A stretch of 64,000 nt of DNA from assembly GCF_900116565.1 (NCBI RefSeq), contig NZ_FPCJ01000001.1:744001-808000 (forward strand). The letters are read 5' to 3'. The notes beneath the pieces are model-generated. The model did not search any database, was not told where the DNA came from, and saw only the letters and a program-made list of their open reading frames with translations. The position numbers were made by a program, and so were the translations under genes. Each line of letters starts with the position of its first letter. The stretch's first letter is position 1. This document shows, piece by piece, positions 16,944 through 26,501 of this stretch. The stretch comes from Thermoflavifilum thermophilum. GTDB taxonomy: Bacteria; Bacteroidota; Bacteroidia; Chitinophagales; Chitinophagaceae.

Positions 16944-17966
16944 TTACTGCATCAAAAACGGATATTTGCCAATGTGTTTCAATGCAATGCCGGTGCCCCT
17001 CACCACAGCCCGCAGCGGATCATCGGCCACATGCACGGGGAGCTTGATTTTCTGCGCCAGCCTCTTGTCAAGCCCACGCAGCAAGGCCCCTCCACCAGTT
17101 AAATACAAACCTCTGCGGTAAATATCAGCAGCCAGCTCGGGCGGCGTGGTTTCCAGCGCTTTCAATATGGCTTCTTCAATTTTGAAAATGGACTTATCCA
17201 GCGCCTCGGCAATTTCCTGATAGGAGACCATGATTTGTTTCGGAATGCCCGTCACCAAATCACGCCCATTCACCGGCATATCATCCGGCGGATTGTCAAG
17301 CTCTTTCAAAGCCGATCCTATTTGTACTTTGATCTGTTCGGCTGTACGTTCACCAATCAGCAAGCTATGATAGCGCCGCAAAGCCTCCATGATATCGGCC
17401 GTAAATTCATCACCCGCAATGCGGATGGATTGATCACAGACAATGCCGGCCAGCGCAATCACCGAAATACCTGTGGTACCACCGCCAATATCAATAATCA
17501 TGTTGCCCACCGGCTCTTCCACGTCAATGCCAATGCCCAGTGCTGCTGCCATGGGCTCGTGAATCAAATACACCTCCTTCGCTCCTGCCTGCTCGGCCGA
17601 GTCGCGTACGGCGCGCTTTTCCACCTCCGTGATGCTGGAAGGGATGCAAATCACCATTCGCCAGCTGGGCGTGAAAAATGGTTTCTTGGGATTGACCATT
17701 TTGATCATCTCCCGCAGCATGCCCTCCGCAGCATTGAAATCGGCGATGACACCATCTTTCAAAGGCCTGATGGTGCGAATGTATTCGTGGGTTTTTTCAT
17801 GCATCATCATGGCCTTTTTCCCTACTGCAATGATTTTACCGGTAGCCCGTTCAACGGCCACAATGGAGGGCTCATCCACCACCACCTGGTCATTATGGAT
17901 AATCAAGGTATTGGCCGTACCTAAGTCAATTGCCAGATCTTGCGTCATGAAATTCAGGAATCCCAT
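16944..17966 (-). CDS. mreB: Rod shape-determining protein MreB, actin-like
   Basis: The protein has 340 residues. Actin-fold nucleotide motifs are present: phosphate-1 loop DLAIDLGTANTLI, phosphate-2 IIDIGGGTTGISVIAL and the adenosine motif YLTGGGALLRGLDKRL. A hydrophobic amino end (MGFLNFM) suits membrane binding. A TTG at 17978 opens the frame but the ATG at 17966 is the likelier start. First gene of the minus-strand mreB-mreC-mreD-mrdA-rodA cluster, which sets cell shape and organises lateral wall growth. Confidence 0.95.
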   Translation of the reverse strand: MGFLNFMTQDLAIDLGTANTLIIHNDQVVVDEPSIVAVERATGKIIAVGKKAMMMHEKTHEYIRTIRPLKDGVIADFNAAEGMLREMIKMVNPKKPFFTPSWRMVICIPSSITEVEKRAVRDSAEQAGAKEVYLIHEPMAAALGIGIDVEEPVGNMIIDIGGGTTGISVIALAGIVCDQSIRIAGDEFTADIMEALRRYHSLLIGERTAEQIKVQIGSALKELDNPPDDMPVNGRDLVTGIPKQIMVSYQEIAEALDKSIFKIEEAILKALETTPPELAADIYRRGLYLTGGGALLRGLDKRLAQKIKLPVHVADDPLRAVVRGTGIALKHIGKYPFLMQ

Positions 17967-18079
17967 AGGAAAAAGCAACGTAGTATTGAAAACGTAAAGA
18001 AATGAAAATTGTGTTGCAAAATTGGGATAATTTTTTTACGAAAATGTAGTTTCGGGTTTTTATTTCTATGATGCAAAAC

Positions 18080-19357
18080 CTATAAAAATTCCCACCCGAT
18101 ATCGCGTCTGAAATATTTCCCTTCGAAGTTTACTGCTTCAGCCAGTTTCAGGGATTTTTCCCTGGCTGTATGCAAATCCTTTCCCAGTGAGGTGATAGCC
18201 AATACCCGCCCGCCGGAAGTCACAATCCGGCCCTCCTGTCGGCTCGTGCCCGCATGAAACAGAAAGCTTCCTTCGGGTATATCACCGGGCAAATGCACGG
18301 GCAAGCCTTTGCGATAGCTGCCCGGATAGCCGCCTGATGCCAAAACGAGCGTGAGCGCGCACTCTCCTCTTACCTCAAGCTGCACCTGTGCCAGCCTGCC
18401 CTGCTGTGCCTGCAAGATCACCTCCATCAGGTCATTCCGGATGCGGGGCAGGATGGCTTCCGTTTCAGGGTCGCCCAACCTGCAGTTGTATTCGATGACA
18501 TACGGATCGCCGCTGACGGACATTAACCCTAAAAACAGAAAACCCCGATACGGACACCCTTCCTGTTGCATCCCCACCAGTGTAGGTTTGATAATGCGGG
18601 TTTCTACCTTTTGCAAAAAAGCTGCATCGGCAAAAGGCACAGGTGAAACAGCACCCATCCCGCCAGTATTCAAACCCGTATCGCCCTCACCAACCCGCTT
18701 GTAGTCTTTTGCTTCAGGCAATAGCACATAATGTTGACCGTCGGTGAACAGAAACACGGAGACTTCCACACCGGACAGATACTGCTCCACCACTACCTGC
18801 CGGCTGGCCTCTCCGAACTTTTCATGCGCGAGCATTTCTTCCAGTTGCACAATGGCCTCATCGGTATCGTTGCAGATAAGCACGCCTTTCCCGGCTGCCA
18901 GGCCATCGGCTTTCAGTACCACAGGCATGGGATGCTGCCGCAGATAAGCTTTGCCGGCTTCAAGTTCATCCTGCCGAAAAACCCGGTATGAAGCAGTAGG
19001 AATACCATATCGTTGCATAAATGCTTTGGCAAAAGCCTTGCTGCCTTCCAGCCTGGCTGCAGCCTGTGAAGGGCCTACTACGCGTACAGACTGCAATCCT
19101 GCAGCGCGTGGAAGCACATCGGCAATACCTGCCACCAGCGCATCTTCTGAGCCGGGCACCACCACATCAATATCCTGCTCACGGCAAAAGTTCTCTATCT
19201 CTGCAAACGCCAGAGGAGAAAGTGACACATTTTCGGCAACTTGTGCCGTGCCGGCATTGCCAGGGGCTACATACAGCCCATCACAGTACTTACTTTGACT
19301 GAGTTTCCATGCCAGGGCGTGCTCCCGCCCACCACCACCCAGAATGAGGATACGCAT
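18080..19357 (-). CDS. purD: Phosphoribosylamine-glycine ligase
   Basis: The protein has 425 residues, normal length. It opens with MRILILGGGGREHALAWKL and carries the ATP-grasp elements PVVLKADGLAAGKGV, NTGGMGAVSPVPF and LMSVSGDPYVIEYNCRLGDPETEAILPRI. It joins glycine to phosphoribosylamine, step two of purine synthesis, in the cytoplasm. It stands alone; the next gene upstream is divergent after 141 bp. Confidence 0.96.
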   Translation of the reverse strand: MRILILGGGGREHALAWKLSQSKYCDGLYVAPGNAGTAQVAENVSLSPLAFAEIENFCREQDIDVVVPGSEDALVAGIADVLPRAAGLQSVRVVGPSQAAARLEGSKAFAKAFMQRYGIPTASYRVFRQDELEAGKAYLRQHPMPVVLKADGLAAGKGVLICNDTDEAIVQLEEMLAHEKFGEASRQVVVEQYLSGVEVSVFLFTDGQHYVLLPEAKDYKRVGEGDTGLNTGGMGAVSPVPFADAAFLQKVETRIIKPTLVGMQQEGCPYRGFLFLGLMSVSGDPYVIEYNCRLGDPETEAILPRIRNDLMEVILQAQQGRLAQVQLEVRGECALTLVLASGGYPGSYRKGLPVHLPGDIPEGSFLFHAGTSRQEGRIVTSGGRVLAITSLGKDLHTAREKSLKLAEAVNFEGKYFRRDIGWEFL

Positions 19358-19498
19358 TTTTTTCCTGCAAAGAAAAAGGTTTCATGCGTATGACCAGAAC
19401 CTAAAATGATTTTTATAGTATTTTTCCGTTTTAAAATGCCGTTACACGGGCTTTAAAACAAGGTTTTACACATTTCATCACACAAAATCGCTTTGTTT

Positions 19499-21190
19499 AT
19501 GGAAGGTAACTCGTCTGCAAAAACCCCTTCACCAGGCCGCAAAAATGGCCACCATCCGGGATTGTATGTGTTGTTTTTCACGGAAATGTGGGAAAGATTC
19601 GGATATTATTTGATGGTAGGTATTTTCCTGTTGTATCTCATTGACCCTATCAGTCATGGTGGAAAAGGATTTGATACCCGAAGAGCTGCCGATCTGGTAG
19701 GCTCTTATATTGCACTGGTATATCTTACTCCTTTTATCGGCGGATTGCTGGCCGACCGGTATCTGGGCTATCGGCGTGCAGTTATTCTGGGAGGCATTCT
19801 GCTGGCTTGCGGATATTACGGACTTGCCCTTCCGGGAAATACAGCCATGTATGTTTCTCTGCTGCTTATTATTTTGGGGAACGGTTTTTTCAAACCCAAT
19901 ATCAGCACCATCTTGGGCAATCTGTATAACCGCGAAGATTTGCGACCCAAAAAAGATGTGGCTTACAATATTTTTTACATGGGCATTAACCTGGGAGCCT
20001 TCGTGTGCAACTTCGTGGCGGCTTATATGCGTAACCATTTTGGCTGGGGATATGCTTTTGCTGCAGCAGGTGTGGGCATGACCATCGGGTTGATCTGGTT
20101 TATTTCCGGTATGCGCTACATTAAGGAGGGTGATGTGAAAAAGCCCGTACAAAAGGAAGATATGCCTCTGAGCAAAATTTTCGGTTATGTGTTTTTGCCG
20201 GCTATAATAGCCGCTGCTATTGGATATTTGTTCAGCAGCTTCACGGGTCATACCCTGTTTGGTACCCGGTCGAATGATGCTTTTATGTTTGCCTGTGTGC
20301 CCATCGTCATTTTCTACGGCAGCCTGTATTTCCGTGCTAACCGGGAAGATAAGCGAGGCCTGGGTGCCTTGTTTGCATTCTTTTTGGTGTCCACGGTGTT
20401 TTGGGTTATTTACAACCAGAACAGCACGGGTCTTACCATCTGGGCTGATCAGTACACCAACCGGCAGATGCCGCCGGCTCTCGAAAAAATTGTAAAACCT
20501 TTTGGGATGCTGCAAACAGTGACTACTGATTCGCAGATGGTGGTGAAAATGGATCGTTATTTCCGGGCACAAACCAATGCACAGGGTACAACGGTGATGG
20601 TAAAAGGCATTGATCCTTATTTCCAGAATCTGCCCAGGAGCCAATGGCCTTCCAGCGGGCAGCTACATTTGCTTTCCACGGAAATTTTTCAATCCGTGAA
20701 TCCGTTTTTCATCATTGTATTTACACCTTTGCTGGTGGGGCTGTTCAGCTGGCTGCGCGGCAAAGGCAAGGAACCCACCACGCCCATCAAGGTTACGCTG
20801 GGCATCTGGGTTGCCGGCCTTTCTTCGCTGCTAATGGTGATTGCCATCAGTACCCGCGATATTTATGTGGACAAGGCCAGTATGCTGTGGGTGATTGCTA
20901 CCTATGCCGTATTTACCATCGGCGAGTTGCTGGTGAGCCCCATCGGCCTATCGATGGTTTCCAAGCTTTCCCCCACTCGGCTTACAGCGTTGATGATGGG
21001 TGGCTGGTTCCTCGTGAATTCCATCGCTGGCAAGCTGGCCGGGTTGATGGCCACTTTCTGGGATAGCTTCATTGACAAAAAATATTATTTCTTGATCCTG
21101 GTCATTGCAGCCGCTGCAGCAGGTTTCATTATGTTGCTGCTGAGCCGGTGGGTAGCTAAAGTTGTCTATGAAAAAACAGGTGCGTATTGA
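19499..21190 (+). CDS. POT-family proton-dependent oligopeptide transporter
   Basis: The protein has 563 residues and about 12-14 membrane helices. The family signatures are FTEMWERFGYYLMVG near the start, GGLLADRYLGYRRAVILGG, FYMGINLGAFVCNFVAAY and the central WVIYNQNSTGLTIWAD. It imports di- and tripeptides with protons through the inner membrane. An insertion between helices at roughly 350-400 is usual for Bacteroidota members. The frame is open from a TTG at 19493; the ATG at 19499 is preferred. Confidence 0.93.
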   Translation: MEGNSSAKTPSPGRKNGHHPGLYVLFFTEMWERFGYYLMVGIFLLYLIDPISHGGKGFDTRRAADLVGSYIALVYLTPFIGGLLADRYLGYRRAVILGGILLACGYYGLALPGNTAMYVSLLLIILGNGFFKPNISTILGNLYNREDLRPKKDVAYNIFYMGINLGAFVCNFVAAYMRNHFGWGYAFAAAGVGMTIGLIWFISGMRYIKEGDVKKPVQKEDMPLSKIFGYVFLPAIIAAAIGYLFSSFTGHTLFGTRSNDAFMFACVPIVIFYGSLYFRANREDKRGLGALFAFFLVSTVFWVIYNQNSTGLTIWADQYTNRQMPPALEKIVKPFGMLQTVTTDSQMVVKMDRYFRAQTNAQGTTVMVKGIDPYFQNLPRSQWPSSGQLHLLSTEIFQSVNPFFIIVFTPLLVGLFSWLRGKGKEPTTPIKVTLGIWVAGLSSLLMVIAISTRDIYVDKASMLWVIATYAVFTIGELLVSPIGLSMVSKLSPTRLTALMMGGWFLVNSIAGKLAGLMATFWDSFIDKKYYFLILVIAAAAAGFIMLLLSRWVAKVVYEKTGAY

Positions 21191-21275
21191 CACCATCAAA
21201 CGAGCCATAAGCAAAATTCATATACTTCCTGACGATGAATTGACATGTGCCGGCCCGATGCGCGGCAAAGTTTGT

Positions 21276-21283
21276 TAATTTTG
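21276..21283 (+). promoter_or_regulatory. -7 promoter element TAATTTTG for the desaturase gene
   Basis: Exact TAnnTTTG match. The predicted transcript start near 21288 is 17 bases before the ATG at 21305 and excludes the upstream start at 21245. Confidence 0.5.
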
Positions 21284-21304
21284 AGCTATCAAAATCAGAA
21301 GACC

Positions 21305-22399
21305 ATGGAAACTACGAAACCCGTGTTTCTAAAGTCGGCCGATGAAGAACTGTTTCGTGAAATCAAACGAAAGGCACATGAAGTGGTGCGGCAATTGGAG
21401 CCTTTGCGCAGCTGGCAGATTCGTTTCAAGGCCATTTTGTTTCCAGCTCTATTTGTTGCAGCCTATGCTTCAGCGCTGATTTGGGGAGAAAACACACGCA
21501 TATTGTATGGTTGCTATTTCGTGATGGGACTGCTGCTGGTCATCATTTTCCTGAATCAGATTCATGATGCCGTGCATGGCGTGTTATGGAAAAAGAAATG
21601 GCTGAATGAATTGTACATTCATTTTTTTGATCTGATGGGTGCCAACAGCTTTGTGTGGCGCATACGTCATACCCGCCTGCATCACAACTATCCCAACATC
21701 ATGGGATGGGATAGTGATATTGAACAAAGTGATCTGGCTCGTGTATTTCCCTATGGCCCATACAGCAAAATCCATAAATACCAGCACATTTATCTGCCCT
21801 TGATTTATCCTTTTTATCTGCTGAACTGGCTGCTGGTACGCGATTTCAAAGATTTCTTCAATAAGAAAAAACCCGTATGGAAAGTTACCCAAATCCCCAG
21901 AAAAGAATATTATAAACTTTTTTTCTTTAAGGCTTTCTTTCTGTTTTACACGATTGTGATTCCCAAACTGGTATTGGGTATCAGCTGGGGACAGGCTATT
22001 GCTGCATTTTTGATTTTCATTTTTACAGCCAGCATTTTTTCACTGATTGTGCTGCTTTCCCCGCATGCCAATACGGAAAATGAATTTCCATTGCCCGATG
22101 AACACAACCAGATTCATCATCCCTGGTTCATGCATCAGCTCAAGAATACCAACGATGTTACGCACGATAACTGGTTTACGCGCTTTTTCATGGGATGTTT
22201 CAACTATCATGTGGCTCATCATCTGTTTCCCAATATCAACCACGTGTACTATCCGGAAGTAACGGCTATTTTACGAGAAGAAGCCCAAAAGCATCATCTG
22301 CCCTACAGAAGCTATCCATTATGGTATTCACTCAAAAAGCATTATGAATTGCTCAAACAAAACCGTATGCCGGAAAACATTTTTGAGGAAACCATGTAA
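21305..22399 (+). CDS. Fatty acid desaturase
   Basis: This integral membrane di-iron enzyme has 364 residues. All three histidine boxes are present: HDAVH at 87-91, HTRLHH at 122-127, and HVAHH in the C-terminal part (NYHVAHHLFPNINH). Hydrophobic helix pairs lie at about 42-83 and in the middle (FFKAFFLFYTIVIPKLVLG). It introduces a double bond into an acyl chain, using an electron donor not encoded nearby. Position specificity cannot be read. It is followed by a strong terminator. Confidence 0.9.
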   Translation: METTKPVFLKSADEELFREIKRKAHEVVRQLEPLRSWQIRFKAILFPALFVAAYASALIWGENTRILYGCYFVMGLLLVIIFLNQIHDAVHGVLWKKKWLNELYIHFFDLMGANSFVWRIRHTRLHHNYPNIMGWDSDIEQSDLARVFPYGPYSKIHKYQHIYLPLIYPFYLLNWLLVRDFKDFFNKKKPVWKVTQIPRKEYYKLFFFKAFFLFYTIVIPKLVLGISWGQAIAAFLIFIFTASIFSLIVLLSPHANTENEFPLPDEHNQIHHPWFMHQLKNTNDVTHDNWFTRFFMGCFNYHVAHHLFPNINHVYYPEVTAILREEAQKHHLPYRSYPLWYSLKKHYELLKQNRMPENIFEETM

Positions 22400-22418
22400 T
22401 CAGGCAAAAAAATAAATC

Positions 22419-22445
22419 AAAACCCCGGTTAACAGCCGGGGTTTT
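22419..22445. terminator. Bidirectional rho-independent terminator
   Basis: A 10-bp perfect stem (AAAACCCCGG and CCGGGGTTTT), 7-base loop TTAACAG, followed by further T on the plus strand. The A run on the left serves as the U tract for the convergent minus-strand gene. Confidence 0.9.
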
Positions 22446-23570
22446 TTATGCAAATACATATAGATACGTACGATGTATTTTATCTGTTTGGGCGCCGGTG
22501 GCCCGGTGCAGGGCCATCATCTTTTCATTGAAATCGCCTACCCATGCGAGTTCTACACCTTTGATGGTTTTGCGGGGCAATACTTCTTCTTGCAAGCAAC
22601 GCACCAGTGCCGATTCCATACCATGATTCTGAAAACGTTTTTTGCAGCCCATGACAATAATCCGCAGCCGATCAATGGTATGCGTGTATTTATACCACAA
22701 AAATTTCAGTTTACCCCAAAGATTTAACTTTCCATGTACATGTTTTAAAATCTGATTGGCATCGGGAAGACACACAATAAAAGCCACTGGCTCCTGTTCA
22801 TAGTAAGCAAACCAGATGATTTTTTCATCGAGAATGGGGCGCATCTGGCGAAACACATCGCGGATGGTGTCCAGGCTCATCGGCGTGAAATTGGGAAAAT
22901 CGCTCCAGGCATCGTTGTAGATTTCCTGAAAATCGCGAAAGAATTTTTCCTGATCTTTTAACCGGAAATGTTCAAAATGATAACCCGGTTTTTTCATCAC
23001 CCAATCAGAAATGCGAGTAAATCGTTCAGGCATGGGCACGGTGGCATCTAAAAAATTGGTGTACTGGTCGTATGCCTTCACGAAGCCATAGTTTTCAAAC
23101 AACTGCTGATAGTAAGGCGGATTGTAATTCATGCCAAAGCTGGGTGGCTTAAAACCTTCTACCAGCAAGCCCCAGTACCGATCGTTTTCACCAAAGTTCA
23201 CCGGGCCTTCCATAGCCTGCATGCCTTGCTGCTGCAACCAGGCTTTTGCGGTATCAAACAAAATATTGGCGGCTTGCTGATCGTCAATACATTCAAAAAA
23301 GCCCACCCCTCCTGTGGGGCTTGGAAACTTATACGCCCGATGTTCGTCCACAAACGCAGCAATACGTCCAACGGGCTTTCCTTGCGCATCATACAAAACC
23401 CAGCGCGTACACACCCCGTGTGAAAAATAACTGTTGCGTTGCGGATCAAAAATGTCGCGAATATCATTTTCCAAAGGGCTTACCCAGTTGGGATCATGGC
23501 GATAAATCCATTTCGGCAGTCGTAGAAAATCTTTTTCTGTGCGCCGATCATTGACTTCCTGAATGCGCAT
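22446..23570 (-). CDS. GNAT-like acetyltransferase family protein, conserved in Bacteroidota
   Basis: The protein has 374 residues and no signal peptide. The amino half has the pattern PKWIYRHDPNWVSPLENDIRDIFDP, then a GNAT-type strand-turn GKPVGRIAAFVDEHR and GFFECIDDQQAANILFDTAKAWLQQQGMQAMEGPVNFGEND. The C-terminal half again looks GNAT-like (KGVELAWVGDFNEKMMALHRATGAQTDKIHRTYLY). I know this as a conserved protein annotated as N-acetyltransferase-like; its substrate is unknown. ATG at 23570 chosen over a TTG six bases upstream. Confidence 0.75.
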   Translation of the reverse strand: MRIQEVNDRRTEKDFLRLPKWIYRHDPNWVSPLENDIRDIFDPQRNSYFSHGVCTRWVLYDAQGKPVGRIAAFVDEHRAYKFPSPTGGVGFFECIDDQQAANILFDTAKAWLQQQGMQAMEGPVNFGENDRYWGLLVEGFKPPSFGMNYNPPYYQQLFENYGFVKAYDQYTNFLDATVPMPERFTRISDWVMKKPGYHFEHFRLKDQEKFFRDFQEIYNDAWSDFPNFTPMSLDTIRDVFRQMRPILDEKIIWFAYYEQEPVAFIVCLPDANQILKHVHGKLNLWGKLKFLWYKYTHTIDRLRIIVMGCKKRFQNHGMESALVRCLQEEVLPRKTIKGVELAWVGDFNEKMMALHRATGAQTDKIHRTYLYVFA

Positions 23571-23640
23571 GCACAATGGCTTATTGTGGCTGCGAACTTA
23601 CATAAATCCCTTCATGTGCGATCAAGGCTGGTAAAGAAAA

Positions 23641-24843
23641 TTAAATGAAATCCAGGTAAGGATAATTTTTGCCAAGAATAAGCTGATCGTTGGCTTCAAG
23701 CCATTTATGGAGGATGGTGGCATAGACCTGCTTGAAATCAATTTCATAGCGCAAATCGCCTTGATCAAGATTCTGCAGATCAGGAGGTGCATTCAACACA
23801 CCTTGCCGTTTCAATCCACCTGAAATCAGAAACATACAATTGGCTGTGCCATGATCGGTGCCCGCACTGGCGTTCTGACTTACCCTGCGGCCAAATTCGG
23901 AAAAGGTCATGATTATCACATCCTGAAAACGATTGTGCTTTTTCAGGTCGTTGCGAAAAGCCAGGATAGCGTCGTTCAGCTGTTTGAACAATCGCTGCTG
24001 CTGAGGTTGCTGATTTACATGGGTATCAAAACTGCCCAGGGAAAGATAATACACGCGGGTGGGCAATCCGGCCAGTATCAAGGAAGCTACTGTCTTCATA
24101 TCTTTCCCGATCTGGGTATCCGGATATTGTCCATCTTCGTGATACAATCCTGCCTGATCATACAAATAATCGGCTGAAGAAAGGGTTTCGGCCATTACTT
24201 TATAGAGATAATCCACCTGCAGGTGATCATCATCCACTACGGGTTTTTTCAGGATTTCACGGAAGAAGGGATCATCGCTGGCCCGGTGGAGCTGAGCGGG
24301 ATCATGAACAGCCAGACCGGTATATTGTGCACCTTTCATGGCTTTGCTAAGGGTATCATCTACTTCTATAGCCTGCACAGACGGATGCGGACATCCGCTG
24401 CACTGGGCATCCAGATAACGGCCCACCCAGCCCGTGGTGAGCACCTGCTGGCTATCGCTGGCCGTTTGCCAGATATCCATAGAGCGGAAATGGGAGCGAT
24501 CGGGATTCGGGTAACCCACGCTGTTGAGAATAGCCAGTTCGCCATTCTCATACAATTCCTTTAGTCCTTCCAATGCTGGATGCAGGCCCTGTTCATCGGT
24601 AAGGCCTACGACCTGCGATTTCGGGATGGCCAGTTGGGGTCGGCTTTCGTAGTACATATCGTTTCGGTACGGAATCACGGTATTCAATCCGTCATTGCCA
24701 CCGGAAAGCTGAATGATGACCAGCACTTTTTGTCCTTCCGAAAGGCCGGGTTGTTCAAATGCTTTGAGAAAACGGGGTACCAGCATGGCTGCCGTAGCCA
24801 GGGAACCTATTTTCAGAAATTCACGACGATGTAAAATCAACAT
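23641..24843 (-). CDS. DUF1501 protein with Tat signal, alkaline-phosphatase superfamily-like
   Basis: The protein has 400 residues. It begins with a twin-arginine signal HRREFLKIGSLATAAMLVPR, then QKVLVIIQLSGGNDGLNTVIPY, the typical DUF1501 opening. Later motifs are DIWQTASDSQQVLTTGWVGRYLD, DTHVNQQPQQQRLF and TFSEFGRRVSQNASAGTDHGTANCMFL with a metal-ligand-like Asp-His. Family members are exported as folded proteins, probably with a metal cofactor; the reaction is not established. The gene lies 19 bp after its usual partner DUF1800. Confidence 0.9.
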   Translation of the reverse strand: MLILHRREFLKIGSLATAAMLVPRFLKAFEQPGLSEGQKVLVIIQLSGGNDGLNTVIPYRNDMYYESRPQLAIPKSQVVGLTDEQGLHPALEGLKELYENGELAILNSVGYPNPDRSHFRSMDIWQTASDSQQVLTTGWVGRYLDAQCSGCPHPSVQAIEVDDTLSKAMKGAQYTGLAVHDPAQLHRASDDPFFREILKKPVVDDDHLQVDYLYKVMAETLSSADYLYDQAGLYHEDGQYPDTQIGKDMKTVASLILAGLPTRVYYLSLGSFDTHVNQQPQQQRLFKQLNDAILAFRNDLKKHNRFQDVIIMTFSEFGRRVSQNASAGTDHGTANCMFLISGGLKRQGVLNAPPDLQNLDQGDLRYEIDFKQVYATILHKWLEANDQLILGKNYPYLDFI

Positions 24844-24862
24844 AATGAAATGTTTTGCATGA

Positions 24863-26359
24863 TTAACAAACCTGATATTCAGGTGTAGACATCAACTGGA
24901 TGGTAAGGCTTTGAATCAAACGCTCACGGCTGCTGTGATCCACATATTTTGAAAGCCTGTTCATATCCACGTGCTGAGGTGTATTCACGAACAACAGCTG
25001 AGCTATTTCCTCACCAAGTTGGGCTTCCGCTACCTCATGAAACTGCTGCAGATAGCCGTCCCATTGTACAGTACCCTGCATGCGCGAACCTATGGCGTGC
25101 ATGATGTAGTCGCGTATATGTTGCTGTTCTTCAGCAGAAGTTGTCGCAGGCTGCATCTGCAAATCTTCATCCATGATTTCGTCGGGCATGGCCTTTGGGC
25201 GGATATTCCATACGGAACCCGCGTACAATACCTGGGGCAGGCGCAAACGCAACATCAGGCTGCTGCTGTCAATCCAGCTTTTGCCACCCGGCCAGCCTCC
25301 GACATTTGGCGGATAAAACAACACCTGCTCCAGGCTGCGTTGAAATAGCAACCAGATATTTGGATTCGGATAGGTTACCGGAATCAGGCGCTGCATGCCC
25401 ACTATCAATTCCACAGGCGATTTAATATGGGCACCTATGTTCTGAGGTGCATAGAAATGTTCACTGGTGAATATCCTTTCCAGCAGGGCGGCACTATCAT
25501 ATCCGCTCTCGTAGAAATGATTGGCCAGCAGCTGCACCTGCTCTGTATCGGGTTCGTCGTTTACCAAAAAGCGATACAATTTTTCCGTGACATGATAGAC
25601 TGTGGCCCGCTGTTCCAGTAAAATCTGCAGGATATCATCGCCGGTAAAACGGCCGGTTCTCCCCAAGAAATGTTTCACACCATCGTCATGCAAATTTTTA
25701 CGAAAAACAAATTCACCTGCAGCATTGAATCCCCATCCGGTAAAGGCCCGGGCTCCTTCTTTTACATCTTGTTCAGTGTAATTTCCCCGCCCCATGGTAA
25801 ACAATTCCATCACTTCGCGGGCAAAATTTTCGTTGGGATGCTGCTTGCGGTTTTGCTGATTATTGAGAAACTGCAGCATGGCCGGACTTTTGGAAACAGC
25901 TACCAGCAGGGTTCCGAAGTTGCCCAGTGCATTCTCCCGGATCACCTGCAACATCTGTTCGTTGTGCAACACATTGGGTACACGACAGGCAAAATGTCCA
26001 TGCCAGAACAGCGCCATCTTTTCCCGTAAGAAATCGGGTGTTGTGCTCATTTCCTGCAACCAGGCAAGATTCAGGTTTTTGACTCCTTCGCGTTGTAGCT
26101 TTTGCAGTTGTTTTTTTTCATCTGCGGTCAATTGCAAAAATCGCCTGCTCAGGGATGGCAATTGTTCGCGTAACTGTCTGCCCTCTTCGGTTTGCAATAT
26201 CGTGGGCATGGATTGATGCTGGCGAAGCAGTGTTTTGACCACATGCTTCAGCGACATGGATTGCCACTGCAGGAGGGTTTGTCTGTCTATGCCAAAGCCC
26301 GCCCTCCAGGCCAGGTGCTGGTATTTCCACAATGGTTCAGTAGCAGAATGCATGGCCAT
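24863..26359 (-). CDS. DUF1800 family protein
   Basis: The protein has 498 residues. Diagnostic stretches are HLAWRAGFGIDRQTL, FWHGHFACRV, NENFAREVMELFTMGRGNYTEQDVKEGARAFTGW and YPPNVGGWPGGKSWIDSSSLMLRLRLP. No clear signal peptide, as is common in this family. DUF1800 and DUF1501 genes are regularly paired; function is unknown. The start may be ATG 26359 or the ATG two codons later. The phosphoesterase gene at 26502 is divergent. Confidence 0.9.
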   Translation of the reverse strand: MAMHSATEPLWKYQHLAWRAGFGIDRQTLLQWQSMSLKHVVKTLLRQHQSMPTILQTEEGRQLREQLPSLSRRFLQLTADEKKQLQKLQREGVKNLNLAWLQEMSTTPDFLREKMALFWHGHFACRVPNVLHNEQMLQVIRENALGNFGTLLVAVSKSPAMLQFLNNQQNRKQHPNENFAREVMELFTMGRGNYTEQDVKEGARAFTGWGFNAAGEFVFRKNLHDDGVKHFLGRTGRFTGDDILQILLEQRATVYHVTEKLYRFLVNDEPDTEQVQLLANHFYESGYDSAALLERIFTSEHFYAPQNIGAHIKSPVELIVGMQRLIPVTYPNPNIWLLFQRSLEQVLFYPPNVGGWPGGKSWIDSSSLMLRLRLPQVLYAGSVWNIRPKAMPDEIMDEDLQMQPATTSAEEQQHIRDYIMHAIGSRMQGTVQWDGYLQQFHEVAEAQLGEEIAQLLFVNTPQHVDMNRLSKYVDHSSRERLIQSLTIQLMSTPEYQVC

Positions 26360-26471
26360 ATATCATGGATCTGATGCAAGTATGACCTGCCTAAATGAAA
26401 AAAGTTTAACTCTCAAACCATTGCCCTGAGAGATTCATGATTTCTTTATACACAGGCTTCAAAAAGCAAGT

Positions 26472-26479
26472 TATCTTTG
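26472..26479 (+). promoter_or_regulatory. -7 promoter element TATCTTTG for the YncE/phosphatase gene
   Basis: Exact TAnnTTTG match, transcript start near 26484, 18 bases before the ATG at 26502. Upstream units ATTCATG (26433) and CTTTATA (26444) lie 11 bp apart and recall the Pho-like arrays at 6182 and 9087, but the third unit is poor and the spacing is off by one. Confidence 0.5.
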
Positions 26480-26501
26480 GTGTCGCCAATCATGCTTTCC
26501 T

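Noticed and set aside
17235-17924. 229-aa plus-strand frame opposite mreB
   Set aside because: Its sequence is the mirror of a highly conserved gene and has a His/Asn-rich, low-complexity character with no domain.
19529-20644. 371-aa minus-strand frame opposite the POT transporter
   Set aside because: Shadow of a clear transporter; no recognisable motif and composition rich in His and Gln typical of antisense frames.
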